Source of the DNA: Gloeothece verrucosa PCC 7822
Lineage (GTDB): Bacteria > Cyanobacteriota > Cyanobacteriia > Cyanobacteriales > Microcystaceae
Reading direction: 5' to 3'
DNA: 64,000 nt
Assembly: GCF_000147335.1 (NCBI RefSeq)
Contig: NC_014501.1
Span: 5,820,501-5,884,500, forward strand
Shown here: positions 35,594 through 45,500 of the stretch, piece by piece
Numbering within the stretch: position 1 is the stretch's first letter
How the letters are laid out: every line of letters begins with the position of its first letter
Position numbers and translations under genes: made by a program
The notes under the pieces: generated by a model
Databases searched by the model: none
Seen by the model: only the letters and a program-made list of their open reading frames with translations
What the model was told of the DNA's origin: nothing

Positions 35594-36251
35594 GAATATC
35601 TTCTAGGAGAGCTTGATATCCTAACTCATTGGGATGAAGTCCATCACGCCCGAGGAGTTTTGTTCTCCAAGTCTCTCCCCGCGCCATCCATAAATCAAAA
35701 ATATCGAGATAGGGGATGTGATATTTTTGACAAGCTTGCTTTGTCGCCTCTTTGTAACGATATTGCTCTCGATGCGTATAGTACAAACAATCTATAAAGG
35801 GCATTTTCTGCTCATCTACTGGTACCATACCGATAAACAGGGCAGGACAGAGATTTTTAGCTTGTTGCAGCAGAGTGTGTAATTGACCTTGGAAAGTGGC
35901 AAACTCAGTTAAATTACGTCCTTTTTCATGACCGACTTGAGGAGTATCATTAACCCCCACAGAAAGAAGAATCAAATCCGGAAACTGATTGCGAAATTCT
36001 CCTCGATAACGATATTCCGGTTCTAAACGTTCTAAAACTTGACAGACTCTATCTCCTCGTATGCCTAAATTATACAGGGCATGGCCTGAACTATCTGGAC
36101 TCATCCATTGACGACGTAGTCTTTCTACCCATCCCCCTCCGACGGGATCTCCATAACCATAAATCAAACTATCCCCAATAGCAATTATCCGTAAAGGTTG
36201 CTTTTTAAAAGGAACAGATTTGGGTTTTGATACTTTCTCGGCAATAGTCAT
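35562..36251 (-). CDS. SGNH/GDSL family hydrolase
   Basis: A 229-residue esterase/lipase-type hydrolase. Block I IAIGDSLIYGYG holds the nucleophile Ser28. Block II LGIRGDR supplies the oxyanion Gly. Block III SVGVNDT supplies Asn. Block V DGLHPNELGY supplies the Asp-His pair. All catalytic positions are present. The N-terminus lacks a signal peptide, so it is probably cytoplasmic. Substrate could be a lysophospholipid, thioester or acetylated glycan. Convergent with the gene at 34967, overlapping by 32 bases at the 3' ends. Confidence 0.88.
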   Translation of the reverse strand: MTIAEKVSKPKSVPFKKQPLRIIAIGDSLIYGYGDPVGGGWVERLRRQWMSPDSSGHALYNLGIRGDRVCQVLERLEPEYRYRGEFRNQFPDLILLSVGVNDTPQVGHEKGRNLTEFATFQGQLHTLLQQAKNLCPALFIGMVPVDEQKMPFIDCLYYTHREQYRYKEATKQACQKYHIPYLDIFDLWMARGETWRTKLLGRDGLHPNELGYQALLEDILNWTPVLQLP

Positions 36252-36469
36252 AAAACTTTTTCTACAAGAGTTTGGTTTACAACCTAATCAAGCTATTTGT
36301 AGCTTCCAACACGCTTTTTATATCTATCTATAGAGTGATCCGTTGACGAGTTTTTAAAGGCTGACAACTGTTTAATTGGTCTAGAATTTGTCAATAACTT
36401 TAATGAGATCTAATTTAACTCGTAAGTGAATTATACGATGTATTTTATTTAACATTAGTTTAGTCTCCA

Positions 36470-36709
36470 TCATTGACCAAGATCATTAGCAATCTGATTA
36501 ATATCATACCTTAAAAGTATATCCTTTGATGCTTGTCTCTCTAAAATCCCTATTCTCTTAGTCCGCAGAAACTCGTGCATTAGAATCCCTGAGAGAGGGA
36601 TTACACTGTCATCAAAATTAGAATTAACTTCCATCGTCAATGGATTTACAACTTCCATTGATATAAAATTAATATTTGTCGAACTAGATTGATAAACTTT
36701 TTTGAACAT
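36470..36709 (-). CDS. Small hypothetical protein
   Basis: A 79-codon frame starting ATG 36709: VYQSSSTNINFISMEVVNPLTMEV then IPLSGILMHEFLRTKRIGILERQASKDILLRYDINQIAND. No recognised domain, signal peptide or repeat. Composition is compatible with a real small protein, but no ribosome-binding site is obvious and the surrounding 1.6 kb is rich in decayed frames. It is kept as a low-confidence gene. Confidence 0.35.
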   Translation of the reverse strand: MFKKVYQSSSTNINFISMEVVNPLTMEVNSNFDDSVIPLSGILMHEFLRTKRIGILERQASKDILLRYDINQIANDLGQ

Positions 36710-36981
36710 TGGTGGCGATTAAAAATATTTATTTGGGAGAATTTTGCTTAAAAAAAACTGTTTATATTTCATTGTATTACATTTTTTGATTTCGCTATAT
36801 TTAAAAGCATTCTCATCAATATTTAGAAAAAAAAATACTTTTTATTGAGGTAATTCAGGGAAAAAACCTCTAAATATTAATGAATGTTCTAGAGCCATCT
36901 AACCCGGTGAGGAATTGGATAGATATGAGATAAAGCTTGAGACGAATCTGAACAAGAAGCGGCAGAAAATCGAACAATAGT

Positions 36982-37257
36982 TCAGTCTAGATGGTTTTTT
37001 GCCTTATTTTTATCTAGATAACGGTGATGGATAGTTATGTCTTGCCAGGAAGGTTTGACTTTAACAATTTGAAGCAATACTTGGATTAATTCTCGTTTCT
37101 GTTTAAAGATTATTGATGAGCTATTGTATCGTTGCCATCATTGATTCAATAAACTGCTTGCATCATTGATTAGTCTAGCAAAAGTCTCTTGAATTCTGTC
37201 TAAGACTTGTTTTAGATTACATTGTAAATCTTCGTAATACAGTAGGTCTTGAGACAT
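36982..37257 (-). pseudogene. 92-codon frame interrupted by one TGA
   Basis: From ATG 37257 the minus strand reads MSQDLLYYEDLQCNLKQVLD...DASSLLNQ, then an in-frame TGA at 37138-37140 (codon 40). It continues without further stops through QRYNSSSIIFKQKRELIQVLLQIVKVK to a TGA at 36982. The clean continuation beyond the stop suggests a gene broken by a single nonsense change. No family is recognised. Confidence 0.35.
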
Positions 37258-37306
37258 AGCTTAATAAACTCTATCTCAAGATAGAGGTAAGGGGTCATAA
37301 GTTAAG

Positions 37307-37612
37307 TTAAACAGGTGGACATTGATTAAAGTTAACTGTCTGATAAGGCAACAGGGAACAGCAAACGATTTCAGCAGTTTTATATTTCTTAACATAGAGT
37401 GGTTTATTTATGTCTAGGTAATTATATCCTGCGGGTTGAAAAAATTCTTCTAGATTGGGTTCTAAAATATAAGCTTCTTGATGTATCCGTTCTGTAACGA
37501 TAAGTCAAGTTTTTTTCATAGCTTCAGGATGAATGATTTGAATAGGAGCGGTTTTGTAATACAAATTTTCAGTTGTTATACAGCTTGAAACAGGAGGGTT
37601 TAAGGCGGCGCT
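37307..37612 (-). pseudogene. Second TGA-interrupted frame upstream of typA
   Basis: The minus-strand frame 37612-37307 is open except for a TGA at 37505-37507. It reads LYYKTAPIQIIHPEAMKKT, stop, LIVTERIHQEAYILEPNLEEFFQPAGYNYLDINKPLYV...VNFNQCPPV. There is no convincing start codon. Protein-like composition on both sides of the stop suggests a gene remnant rather than random sequence. No family is recognised. It lies beside another TGA-interrupted frame at 36982. Confidence 0.35.
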
Positions 37613-37916
37613 TTAGATATGGAGACAGTAGCAATCATCGGTCACAAGATAAGTAAAAATGCTCAGGGTTTTCGGTTAAAGGGAACCAGACTTTAAAAAT
37701 CAACTTTAACTGAGTCAAATGCACAGTAGAAGTCTGAGCGAAACCGGAATCTTCTATCTTTAGAAAGATTTTGGCTTGAGTAAAGCCGCAGCGAGACACA
37801 AACCAGCAGACACTACACCCGACCCGCTATTTCCCTTATCACCTTGAGGCCGGGTAAGCTAAAATTGTAAAGAAATCTATAGTAACTCAAAAAAATTTTA
37901 CTCGTTATAAATTCCT

Positions 37917-39710
37917 ATGTCTCTTCCCATTCGCAACGTAGCCATCATAGCCCACGTCGATCACGGCAAAACTACCCTGGTTGATGCCCTTCTCAAGCAG
38001 TCCGGTATCTTCCGTGAAGGGGAAGAGGTTCCTGACTGCGTGATGGACTCCAACGCCTTAGAACGGGAACGGGGGATTACCATTCTCTCAAAAAATACCG
38101 CCGTTCGCTACAAAGATACATTAATCAATATTGTAGATACCCCCGGACACGCTGACTTTGGCGGCGAAGTCGAACGGGTGTTAGGGATGGTAGATGGATG
38201 TATACTGATTGTGGATGCTAACGAAGGTCCCATGCCTCAAACCCGTTTCGTCCTCAAAAAAGCCCTCGAAAAAGGACTGCGCCCCCTCGTTGTCGTCAAT
38301 AAAATAGACCGTCCTAACGTCGAACCCGATAAAGCTGTAGATAAAGTCTTCGATCTCTTCGTCGAACTGGGAGCAGATGACGATCAGTGTGATTTTACCA
38401 CCCTCTACGCTTCTGGATTAGCCGGATTTGCTAAGGCCAGTATTGATGATGAACCGGTCGATATGCAGCCGCTTTTTGAGGCAATTTTACATCATGTTCC
38501 CCCACCGGCCGGGGATATTGATAAACCCCTACAACTGCAAGTCACCACCCTAGACTATTCTGAATATCTAGGACGGATCGTCATTGGACGCATTCACAAC
38601 GGCGTAATTAAAGGTGGACAACAAGCCGCCCTCATGAAAGAAAATGGGCAAATAGTCAAAGGAAAAATCAGCAAATTACTCGGCTTTGAAGGACTACAAC
38701 GGGTAGAATTAGCCGAAGCGAGTGCCGGGAATATTGTCGCCGTAGCCGGATTTGCCGATGCTAACATTGGTGAAACCATCACCTCTCCCGATGATCCTCA
38801 AGCACTACCCCTCATTCGCGTTGATGAACCGACTTTACAGATGACCTTCTCCGTCAATGACTCTCCCTTTGCCGGACAAGAAGGAACTTTTGTGACTTCT
38901 CGCCAATTACGTGATCGCTTAATGCGAGAATTAGAAACCAACGTCGCCTTACGGGTAGAAGAAAGCGACTCCGCCGAAAAATTCCTGGTGTCTGGACGGG
39001 GTGAATTGCATCTGGGTATTCTCATCGAAACCATGAGACGGGAAGGCTATGAGTTTCAGGTCTCCCAACCCCAAGTTATTTATCGAGAAGTCAACGGACA
39101 ACCCTGTGAACCCTTTGAATATTTAGTCTTAGATGTTCCCGATGATGCCGTAGGGTCTTGTATTGAACGCTTAGGACAGCGTAAAGGAGAAATGCAAGAT
39201 ATGCAAGCCGGCGGCAATGGACGCACTCAGTTAGAGTTTATCATCCCTGCCCGAGGCTTAATCGGTTTCCGAGGAGAATTTATTCGTCTGAGTCGTGGTG
39301 AAGGCATCATGAACCACAGTTTCCTAGAATACCGTCCCATCATCGGCGATGTTGAAACCCGCTATAACGGCGTTATGATCGCTTTTGAGGAAGGGGTTGC
39401 CACTTTCTACGCCCTCAAGAATGCTGAAGACCGAGGTGTATTTTTTATCACGCCTGGAACTAAAGTCTATAAAGGCATGATCGTCGGTGAACATAACCGC
39501 CCTCAAGACTTAGACCTTAATGTTTGTAAGACAAAACAGTTAACTAACCATCGTTCCGCTACTGGGGATGAATTAGTGCAACTGCAAACGCCTGTAGAAA
39601 TGAGTTTAGAACGGGCATTAGAATATATTGGGCCTGATGAGTTAGTGGAAGTTACCCCTCAGTCTATTCGTCTGCGGAAAATGGCCACCAAGAAGTTAGC
39701 TAAACGTTAA
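37917..39710 (+). CDS. typA: Ribosome-associated translational GTPase TypA/BipA
   Basis: A 597-residue GTPase. G1 [15 protein letters not shown] (about 12-26), G2 RERGIT, G3 [16 protein letters not shown]4 NKIDR and EF-G-like domains II (IVIGRIHNG), III, V, and the TypA-specific C-terminal domain ([44 protein letters not shown]). It binds 70S ribosomes and supports stress adaptation and large-subunit assembly. The ATG at 37917 follows a 300-bp AT-rich leader with no strong Shine-Dalgarno. A GC hairpin at 39773 follows. Confidence 0.97.
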   Translation: MSLPIRNVAIIAHVDHGKTTLVDALLKQSGIFREGEEVPDCVMDSNALERERGITILSKNTAVRYKDTLINIVDTPGHADFGGEVERVLGMVDGCILIVDANEGPMPQTRFVLKKALEKGLRPLVVVNKIDRPNVEPDKAVDKVFDLFVELGADDDQCDFTTLYASGLAGFAKASIDDEPVDMQPLFEAILHHVPPPAGDIDKPLQLQVTTLDYSEYLGRIVIGRIHNGVIKGGQQAALMKENGQIVKGKISKLLGFEGLQRVELAEASAGNIVAVAGFADANIGETITSPDDPQALPLIRVDEPTLQMTFSVNDSPFAGQEGTFVTSRQLRDRLMRELETNVALRVEESDSAEKFLVSGRGELHLGILIETMRREGYEFQVSQPQVIYREVNGQPCEPFEYLVLDVPDDAVGSCIERLGQRKGEMQDMQAGGNGRTQLEFIIPARGLIGFRGEFIRLSRGEGIMNHSFLEYRPIIGDVETRYNGVMIAFEEGVATFYALKNAEDRGVFFITPGTKVYKGMIVGEHNRPQDLDLNVCKTKQLTNHRSATGDELVQLQTPVEMSLERALEYIGPDELVEVTPQSIRLRKMATKKLAKR

Positions 39711-39772
39711 TTCTATTAGCTGGAAACCTACTAACAAAACTACCGCCCCCCATGCAGGTCATGATTGTTAAA

Positions 39773-39793
39773 CCCCGTCCTTAAAAGGCGGGG
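39773..39793 (+). terminator. Terminator after typA
   Basis: CCCCGTC (39773-39779), loop CTTAAAA-type, GGCGGGG (39787-39793): a 7-bp stem with one G-T pair followed by TCTTCATT, 63 bases after the typA stop. Confidence 0.65.
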
Positions 39794-40085
39794 TCTTCAT
39801 TAAACAAAAATGTCTCTTGAGAATAAATTTTGATATACTTATATAAGGTAGTCACTGTGTAAACATAAATACTTAAAGCGTTTTATTGATATGCCACTCA
39901 GTAGCTCGACATCAATAAAGCTTACTGTACTTTCAAAAGTCAAATCCTCTAAAGCATACGTCTATTGTCTTTTGCCGGCTCTGACAGTTGACTTTAACCG
40001 ATTTTCGCCTATTTGCGCCAAGCCGCTTGTCAGAATTATTGAGCAGCTTACCTTGTGGATTTAATACAGCTAAACAGTAACCAAT
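39794..40085. other. Intergenic region upstream of the response regulator
   Basis: About 290 bp with no gene. TTGATATACTTATATAAGG at 39830-39848 looks like a promoter (TATATAA). An interrupted inverted repeat CTGACA...TGTCAG spans about 39981-40034. Confidence 0.4.
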
Positions 40086-40967
40086 ATGCTAAAAACTAAA
40101 ATCTTAATTTGTGAAGATGAACACCAATGTATTAAAAAAATACTCCGCCCTTGGCAAAAAGAAATCAGTGAAGGACGCAATGCTTTAATTATTGCGATGT
40201 CGGTAGAAGAAGCCCTGAACATACTTGAAAAAGATACAGAATATGAAATAAAATACGGTATTCTTGATTTAAAGATGCCTCTGGCCAAGCAAGATGGTAC
40301 AAAATTTTTGGCTCAATTGATCAATGTTCGTCCCGAGATAAAAGTAATTATTTATACAGATTTTTTTCAAGAATATACGTCTCTAATCGAGTCTGAAGCC
40401 TCTTTAAATGTTGGAGAGAATTTATTAGGTATCTACTCAAAACGCTTATTTCCCCCCAAATTTATTAAAGAATTAATAAATATGTATATCCAGGCAGATG
40501 TAATAAAACTTTTAGAAAGTCCTGATAAAATTACCTCAAAAAATTTATTATCCCTGGTAGATACACTATCTTATAAAAAGAAACTTAAGATAATCAAAGC
40601 TTTATTTTCTCAATTAGATCTCTCTACGGCTCAACAATTGCAACAGTCATTCGACGAAGATATCACCAAAGTTCTCGAAATTATTAAGCAAAAACGGCAA
40701 GATGACAAATTGAGAAAATGGCTTATCGCTAAATCCCGTGAGGGAATTCTTGATCCCAATATTCCCGCAGAGAATTTTGAAGCGAATTTTGTTCTTGAAG
40801 AACGTTTTCACGACGCAGATGGTCCCTATTATTACTTACGCTACAAGTCCCCGGGCGATTCAAAATGGACTTATGTCTACCTCAATAGCTACGGCTCCTT
40901 AATCAATACTGTGCCTGTTGATTGTGCCCGTCGTTACTATTTACAACGCAAAGCCAACTCTCCATAA
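40086..40967 (+). CDS. Response-regulator receiver protein with unclassified output domain
   Basis: A 293-residue protein. The receiver domain (1-125) has acidic triad Glu10-Asp11-Glu12, phosphoacceptor Asp61 in LDLKMP, Thr91 (IIYTD) and Lys119 (YSKR). A helical linker with LVDTLSYKKKLKIIKALFSQL follows. The C-terminal ~70 residues (NFVLEERFHDADGPYYYLRYKSPGDSKWTYVYLN) are a small beta-rich module of unknown role. There is no DNA-binding domain or kinase next to it, so it is an orphan regulator, possibly acting by protein or RNA contact. The receiver assignment is firm; the output is not. Confidence 0.8.
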   Translation: MLKTKILICEDEHQCIKKILRPWQKEISEGRNALIIAMSVEEALNILEKDTEYEIKYGILDLKMPLAKQDGTKFLAQLINVRPEIKVIIYTDFFQEYTSLIESEASLNVGENLLGIYSKRLFPPKFIKELINMYIQADVIKLLESPDKITSKNLLSLVDTLSYKKKLKIIKALFSQLDLSTAQQLQQSFDEDITKVLEIIKQKRQDDKLRKWLIAKSREGILDPNIPAENFEANFVLEERFHDADGPYYYLRYKSPGDSKWTYVYLNSYGSLINTVPVDCARRYYLQRKANSP

Positions 40968-41036
40968 ACAAATTTTTCGGCGGTTTTTATAGATAAAATT
41001 GTGCTAATATACATAAAGACCGCCATAATGCTAAAT

Positions 41037-41190
41037 ATCAGTTACCTATCTCCCCTTTCAAGCTCTATTAGGGAACTACCGACTACCCTAACCCTCTGCT
41101 TCTCTAGCCGTCAAGGAGTTGCAGAATAGGGGATGGGAAAAAAACAAAATTGCTCAAAGGTGAGAAAACCCTTTTGAGGGGGAGTTAGTG
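41037..41190 (+). ncRNA. Candidate 6S-like structured RNA
   Basis: A non-coding interval that folds into a rod. 41046-41062 (CTATCTCCCCTTTCAAG) pairs with 41172-41188 (TTTTGAGGGGGAGTTAG) in about 14 pairs with two mismatches. A large open region follows (41063-41085 against 41138-41171), then a terminal arm pairs 41092-41099 with 41121-41131 and closes on a small hairpin at 41102-41118. Closing stem, central bubble and apical arm are the 6S RNA plan, and the length fits. -10-like TAATAT (41005) or CATAAT (41024) lie upstream and a strong terminator hairpin at 41217 downstream. The 6S identity is inference only. Confidence 0.35.
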
Positions 41191-41216
41191 TTTTAAGTTT
41201 CCATCTCCGTTTATTT

Positions 41217-41245
41217 AAACCCTGTTAAATTGATTAACAGGGTTT
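41217..41245 (+). terminator. Strong terminator hairpin (12-bp perfect stem)
   Basis: AAACCCTGTTAA, loop ATTGA, TTAACAGGGTTT followed by GTTTTG. The stem is perfect over 12 bp. It is too far (250 bases) from the response regulator stop to serve only that gene. It fits as the end of a transcript covering the structured region at 41037-41190. Confidence 0.8.
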
Positions 41246-41301
41246 GTTTTGCTTAAAGGTAGTCATAACACAAGAAAAGCAATAAGCCCTACCCAAATAA
41301 T

Positions 41302-41440
41302 ACGGGAGGGTGAGAGCCTCCGTTTTTTGATCCTTCGCACCGCGAGGGAGGGGCTGAAACCCGACGATGCTCGGACTATCGTCTTGCGCGTCGGCCCGAC
41401 AGAATTTATTCGGTCATATCCTACAAATTTTCGATAGGAG
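41302..41440 (+). promoter_or_regulatory. Structured leader upstream of the ferredoxin gene
   Basis: A terminator-like hairpin ACGGGAGG...CCTCCGT followed by six T (41302-41328) is succeeded by more stems: CCTTCGC-ACC-GCGAGGG (41332-41348), GACGAT...ATCGTC, and CCGACG...CGTCGG (about 41361-41395). Some of these are mutually exclusive. Position 80-220 bases before the ferredoxin start suggests an attenuator-type leader or an independent small RNA. No known riboswitch class was recognised. Confidence 0.4.
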
Positions 41441-41519
41441 TGTCAAGCAAGAAGACTCAATCTTGCTACGCTATTAGATAGCCGATTCTAATCTAGCCAA
41501 ATTTAAGGAGAGAAAAACC

Positions 41520-41747
41520 TTGCCACACACCATTGTCACAGAAACCTGTGAAGGCGTTGCCGACTGTGTAAAAGCTTGTCCGGTTGCTTGTATTCATCCA
41601 GGCCCAGGCAAAAACATCAAAGGGACTGATTGGTTTTGGATAGACTTTGCCACCTGTATTGATTGCGGCATTTGTCTAAGCGTCTGTCCTGTAGAAGGAG
41701 CAATTATTCCCGAAGAACGCCCAGAATACCAAAAAAATCCTCAATAA
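41520..41747 (+). CDS. Bacterial-type ferredoxin with two Fe-S cluster motifs
   Basis: A 75-residue ferredoxin. The first cluster motif is CEGVADCVKACPVAC (Cys10, 16, 20, 24), which has longer spacing than CxxCxxC. The second is CIDCGICLSVCP (Cys46, 49, 52, 56), a standard [4Fe-4S] motif. The spacing resembles 7Fe/8Fe ferredoxins, so the first site could be [3Fe-4S] or [4Fe-4S]. It is not PsaC, which has different spacing and length. It starts with TTG at 41520 behind AAGGAG at 41505-41510. It probably serves as a soluble low-potential electron carrier; partners are unknown. Confidence 0.9.
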   Translation: MPHTIVTETCEGVADCVKACPVACIHPGPGKNIKGTDWFWIDFATCIDCGICLSVCPVEGAIIPEERPEYQKNPQ

Positions 41748-41782
41748 ACCCACACAGGCCGGCAAAAAGGGCAAAAACGCTC

Positions 41783-41859
41783 TGACTAATGACTACTGAC
41801 TACTGACTAACGACTAATGACTACTGACTAATGACTAACGACTAACGACTAATGACTAA
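41783..41859. repeat. Heptanucleotide array TGACTAA, 11 copies, entering the next gene
   Basis: Eleven contiguous 7-mers TGACTAA/TGACTAC/CGACTAA run from 41783 to 41859. The ATG at 41852 of the ABC ATPase is built from the end of the tenth unit and the start of the eleventh, so the array supplies the start codon and next codons. The complement (TTAGTCA) forms the array at 20007. Confidence 0.92.
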
Positions 41860-42595
41860 TGACAATTTACTAGAAGTTAAAGAAGTTTATGCCGGCTATG
41901 TTCAAGATTTAAACATTCTCCAAGGTATAAATTTTAAAATTGCACCCGGGGAATTAGTAGCGGTTATTGGACCTAATGGTGCCGGCAAATCAACCCTAGC
42001 AAAAACCATTTTTGGACTCTTAACCCCCAACCGAGGACAAATTATTTTTAAAGGGGAAAATATCGCAGGATTACGTTCCGATCAAATCGTGCAGCGAGGG
42101 ATGTGTTATGTTCCTCAAATAAATAATGTTTTCCCCTCTCTCTCGGTGGAAGAAAATTTAGAAATGGGAGCATTTATTCTTAAGAATTCCCTAAAATCCT
42201 TAAAAGAAAAAATCTATACCATGTTTCCCCGCTTAAAAGAACGCCAGCATCAACGGGCCGGCACTCTTTCCGGTGGAGAACGCCAAATGTTAGCGATGGG
42301 ACGAGCTTTGATGTTAGATCCTAACCTAATATTATTAGATGAACCTTCAGCCGCTTTATCTCCGATTTTAGTCAGTAGTGTCTTTGAACAGATTAAAGCC
42401 ATCAACCAAATGGGTACTGCTATTGTTTTAGTGGAACAAAACGCCAAAAAAGCTCTAGAAATGGCTGATCGAGGCTATGTTTTGGAAAATGGATGTGATC
42501 GCTTTGAAGGCAGAGGGTTAGATTTATTAAATGACCCTAAAGTCGGAGAATTGTACCTCGGCGCGGCTTATCAAGCGGGGAGCAAAGAACACTAA
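41852..42595 (+). CDS. Branched-chain/neutral amino acid ABC transporter ATP-binding protein (LivF/NatE type)
   Basis: A 247-residue ABC ATPase. Walker A GPNGAGKST (40-48), Q-loop VPQINNVFPSLSVEENLEMG, signature LSGGERQM (139-146), Walker B LILLDEPSAALS (159-170), H-loop replaced in EQNAKKAL as usual for LivF. The N-terminus LLEVKEVYAGYVQDLNILQGI is typical of LivF. The permease, LivG and binding-protein genes are not adjacent, which is common for the scattered Nat genes of cyanobacteria. No ribosome-binding site exists because the heptamer array runs into the start. Convergent with the 42600 gene, 4 bases apart. Confidence 0.88.
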   Translation: MTNDNLLEVKEVYAGYVQDLNILQGINFKIAPGELVAVIGPNGAGKSTLAKTIFGLLTPNRGQIIFKGENIAGLRSDQIVQRGMCYVPQINNVFPSLSVEENLEMGAFILKNSLKSLKEKIYTMFPRLKERQHQRAGTLSGGERQMLAMGRALMLDPNLILLDEPSAALSPILVSSVFEQIKAINQMGTAIVLVEQNAKKALEMADRGYVLENGCDRFEGRGLDLLNDPKVGELYLGAAYQAGSKEH

Positions 42596-42599
42596 CGCA

Positions 42600-45500
42600 C
42601 TACTTAAATAATTCTGGCACTCGATGACGTAATTCTTCATTTAGTTCAGATAAAGCATCATACATTTGAAGATACTTTTCGTATCTTTGGCGATAATGTT
42701 GTGACAATAATCGATTCTCTTTAACCCAATTGTAAGCATTAGTTGCTATTTCAGAGCGCAATTTAGGTTCAGCGAGCAGTTGCGCGAATTGTTTTTCAAA
42801 TTCTTTTAAAGAAGCGTAAATCATTCCCGTTTTTTGGTTGATGATGGATTTTCCATACACCGTAGGACTCGCTAAAGCCACCACACCATTAGCGGCACAT
42901 TCTAAAAATTTTAAGTCCGATTTCATCGAATTAAATCGGTTTGACTCTAAAGGAAGTAAAGCCAGATCACAATCTCTCATAATCTGCAAATACCGAGGAT
43001 AAGTACACCAAGGTTCAAATTGTTTATGCTCCGTTGTTAAAGCCTCAAAAAATAACTTATCATGCACAACATTTACCATCACTTTCTCGCCATAAGTTTC
43101 TAAAATCCGATTGATAATCGGCATAATTGGTTCCCAATCGTTGGCTCTATTTTGAGCCGCAAATAGAAGTTTAACAGGAGTGGATGTATTTTCAGGGTTA
43201 AAATCGCGTGGAGAGGGTAAATAAGGTAAATAATTAGCAAAGAGTAGAACCTGTGGAAAGCGTTTTCGTAAGTCCTCTGCTAAAGTTTCAGTAGACACTT
43301 GAACAACATGACAGGTGTTTAAAAACTGAGCAAATTGTTGTGCTGTTTTTTCAGGCCAAGCCCAAGGGTCATCATCGATTTCAGCGATAATTAAATAGCC
43401 CGATTTTAAAAGTTTCTTTTGAATTTCAACAATTTTTTCTAGGGAAATCGAATAATCAAGCAAGGGACGTTGCCAAATAAATATTTTACTTCCTTCAAAA
43501 TCAATGGGATCAATATCATTCGATTGTTCATACAAAGTTTTAACCCCTGGAATAGTGGCTAAAAAATCATTAGGAAATTCAACACGCATGAATTTGCAGA
43601 TTGTCTGACTGACTCGAGAATGAATCAGAACCGGGCGTAAAGAACTAGAAGATTTAATGCCTCTGGGAATATATTGAAAGGAATTTATTTCTGAAGAAAA
43701 AGTCTCAGAAGAAACCTTTAATAAATTTAAAATCGGCTGGAAACTTTGCAACAACTCTTGTGAAGCCGGCCTAATGACGCGACTTTTGCAATCAAAAACC
43801 TTGAGTCCACAATAATTAAAAAGTTCTTCAAGGGTTTTTCGGGTAAAAAAGCGTAGATGGGTTCGGTCTAGTAAGCCCTCATCTTCATATTTCCATTGAC
43901 CTTGAAATAACTGAACCAAAATACTGCAATGTTGAATATTGGGAATAGAAGCGATCACTTGTCCATTTTCTTTTAGCCATTTTGTCTGTTGTTTAAGCAC
44001 CTGCCAAGGATCGACGAGATGTTCTAAAACATCGCCATAGATTAAGCAGTCTACGGTTCCTTCACCGATGTCTAGTTTGTTATTTTCTAAGTCTTCAATA
44101 TTACCAATAATCACCCGATCTAATTTTGGCTCGGCAATAGCGGCTGCTTCTGGGTTGATCTCAATGCCAATGTATTGACTATTTGGGTTAATTTTTTTGT
44201 ATTCTTGACCGAGACTCCCCGCCCCACAACCCACTTCAACAATAATTTTAGCATCACTGGGAATTTGAATTAATAAATCATAATTAATGCGGCTATAATA
44301 ATCCGCTTCTTTCTGTTGTAAATTCGCTCGCGTAGCGATTAAGAAATTGAGCAAAGAACTATAACTGAGAGGGGGTTTCTTTTCGGGTTTTTCTTGATTG
44401 ACCTTTTTTGGCTCAAGATTCGAACGGCTTTTCTCGTAACAATATCCCAGTGCCCAAAAGTTAAAGCCGTCTTCAGAGATTTTAACATCTTGAAATCCGG
44501 CTGCCTCCATTTTTTGTTTAAGACTGTTAGGAGTAAAGGCGGTTTTATGAGCGGCAGAGGTATTACCTGTAGCGAGGGCGGCTCCCAACCCATATAGAAT
44601 ATCAATAGGCGTAATCGGTCCAGCAGGAGAGGTATATAAAGGTTCCTCTATTTTGCCTTGAGCGACATATTCAGCTACTTTCTGGATATCGGGCAAAGTA
44701 ATAACAGCAAATCCCTCGGTTTTGATCACTCGCCTAAATTCACTGAGGGCGAGCGGGACTTCATGATGATAAAGCGCTTTAAGATTATGATAGGAATAGA
44801 GCGCATCAACCGATTGATCCGGAACCGTACTGAGATCAGTCATTGAGCCAATTAGGTCCGGTTCAACAGCCGCATCACTATCGAGTCGAATTTCTTGCCA
44901 TTCATCGGTTTGAAAAATTTTCGGGATTCGGGCCGGATTTTTAGGACCAGAACCCACATTGAGAAAAAGTTTTTTGTCTGAATGAATCAGAGATTGAGAA
45001 AGGGATGAATAGTCTTGTTGAGCGATATTCCAAGATAAAATACAAATATTTTTTAGGGCGGGAATTCCATGATTTAAAAGTTGCCAAGGCAATATAATCT
45101 GACATTGAGGCTGAGATAAAACGAAATCTTCTAAAGCTTGTTGTACGGGTTTTTCCTGAGTATTTGCGACAATAATTAAGGCTTCTTCTGATAAACATGG
45201 TTTAGCCAAGACTAAGCTTGACATCACTGTTCTATATTCCGGATAACTATCGTAATATAAGACTCCTATTTTATCTTCTATTTTATTTTCTCTGAACTCG
45301 ACCAAAAACTCGGCTACATCTTGATCACAGAAAAAAACTTGCTCTTCTAAATTAAAATAGACGATGTTTTGATTTAAATCGGCTAAATATTCCTCTGCTT
45401 GTTCTAAGGCTGTACAATTATCCACAGCATAAGCCATTGCTGTTGAATTGTTTAGAAGTGCGCCCATTAAAGAAACTTTTCCTAAACATCCCAACTGACA

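Noticed and set aside
36982-37612. TGA recoding (selenocysteine or Trp) in the two interrupted frames
   Set aside because: No SECIS-like hairpin follows the TGAs and all recognised genes in the window use TGA, TAA and TAG as stops; nonsense decay is simpler.
41249-41437. 62-codon frame upstream of the ferredoxin
   Set aside because: It starts at TTG without a ribosome-binding site and runs through strong RNA hairpins; better explained as leader RNA.
41520-41747. Ferredoxin first considered as photosystem I subunit PsaC
   Set aside because: Cysteine spacing (CEGVADCVKACPVAC) and the sequence do not match PsaC, which has two regular CxxCxxCxxxCP motifs and a different start.
41783-41859. Heptamer arrays as CRISPR
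   Set aside because: Units are 7 bp and contiguous with no spacers, and no cas gene is present.
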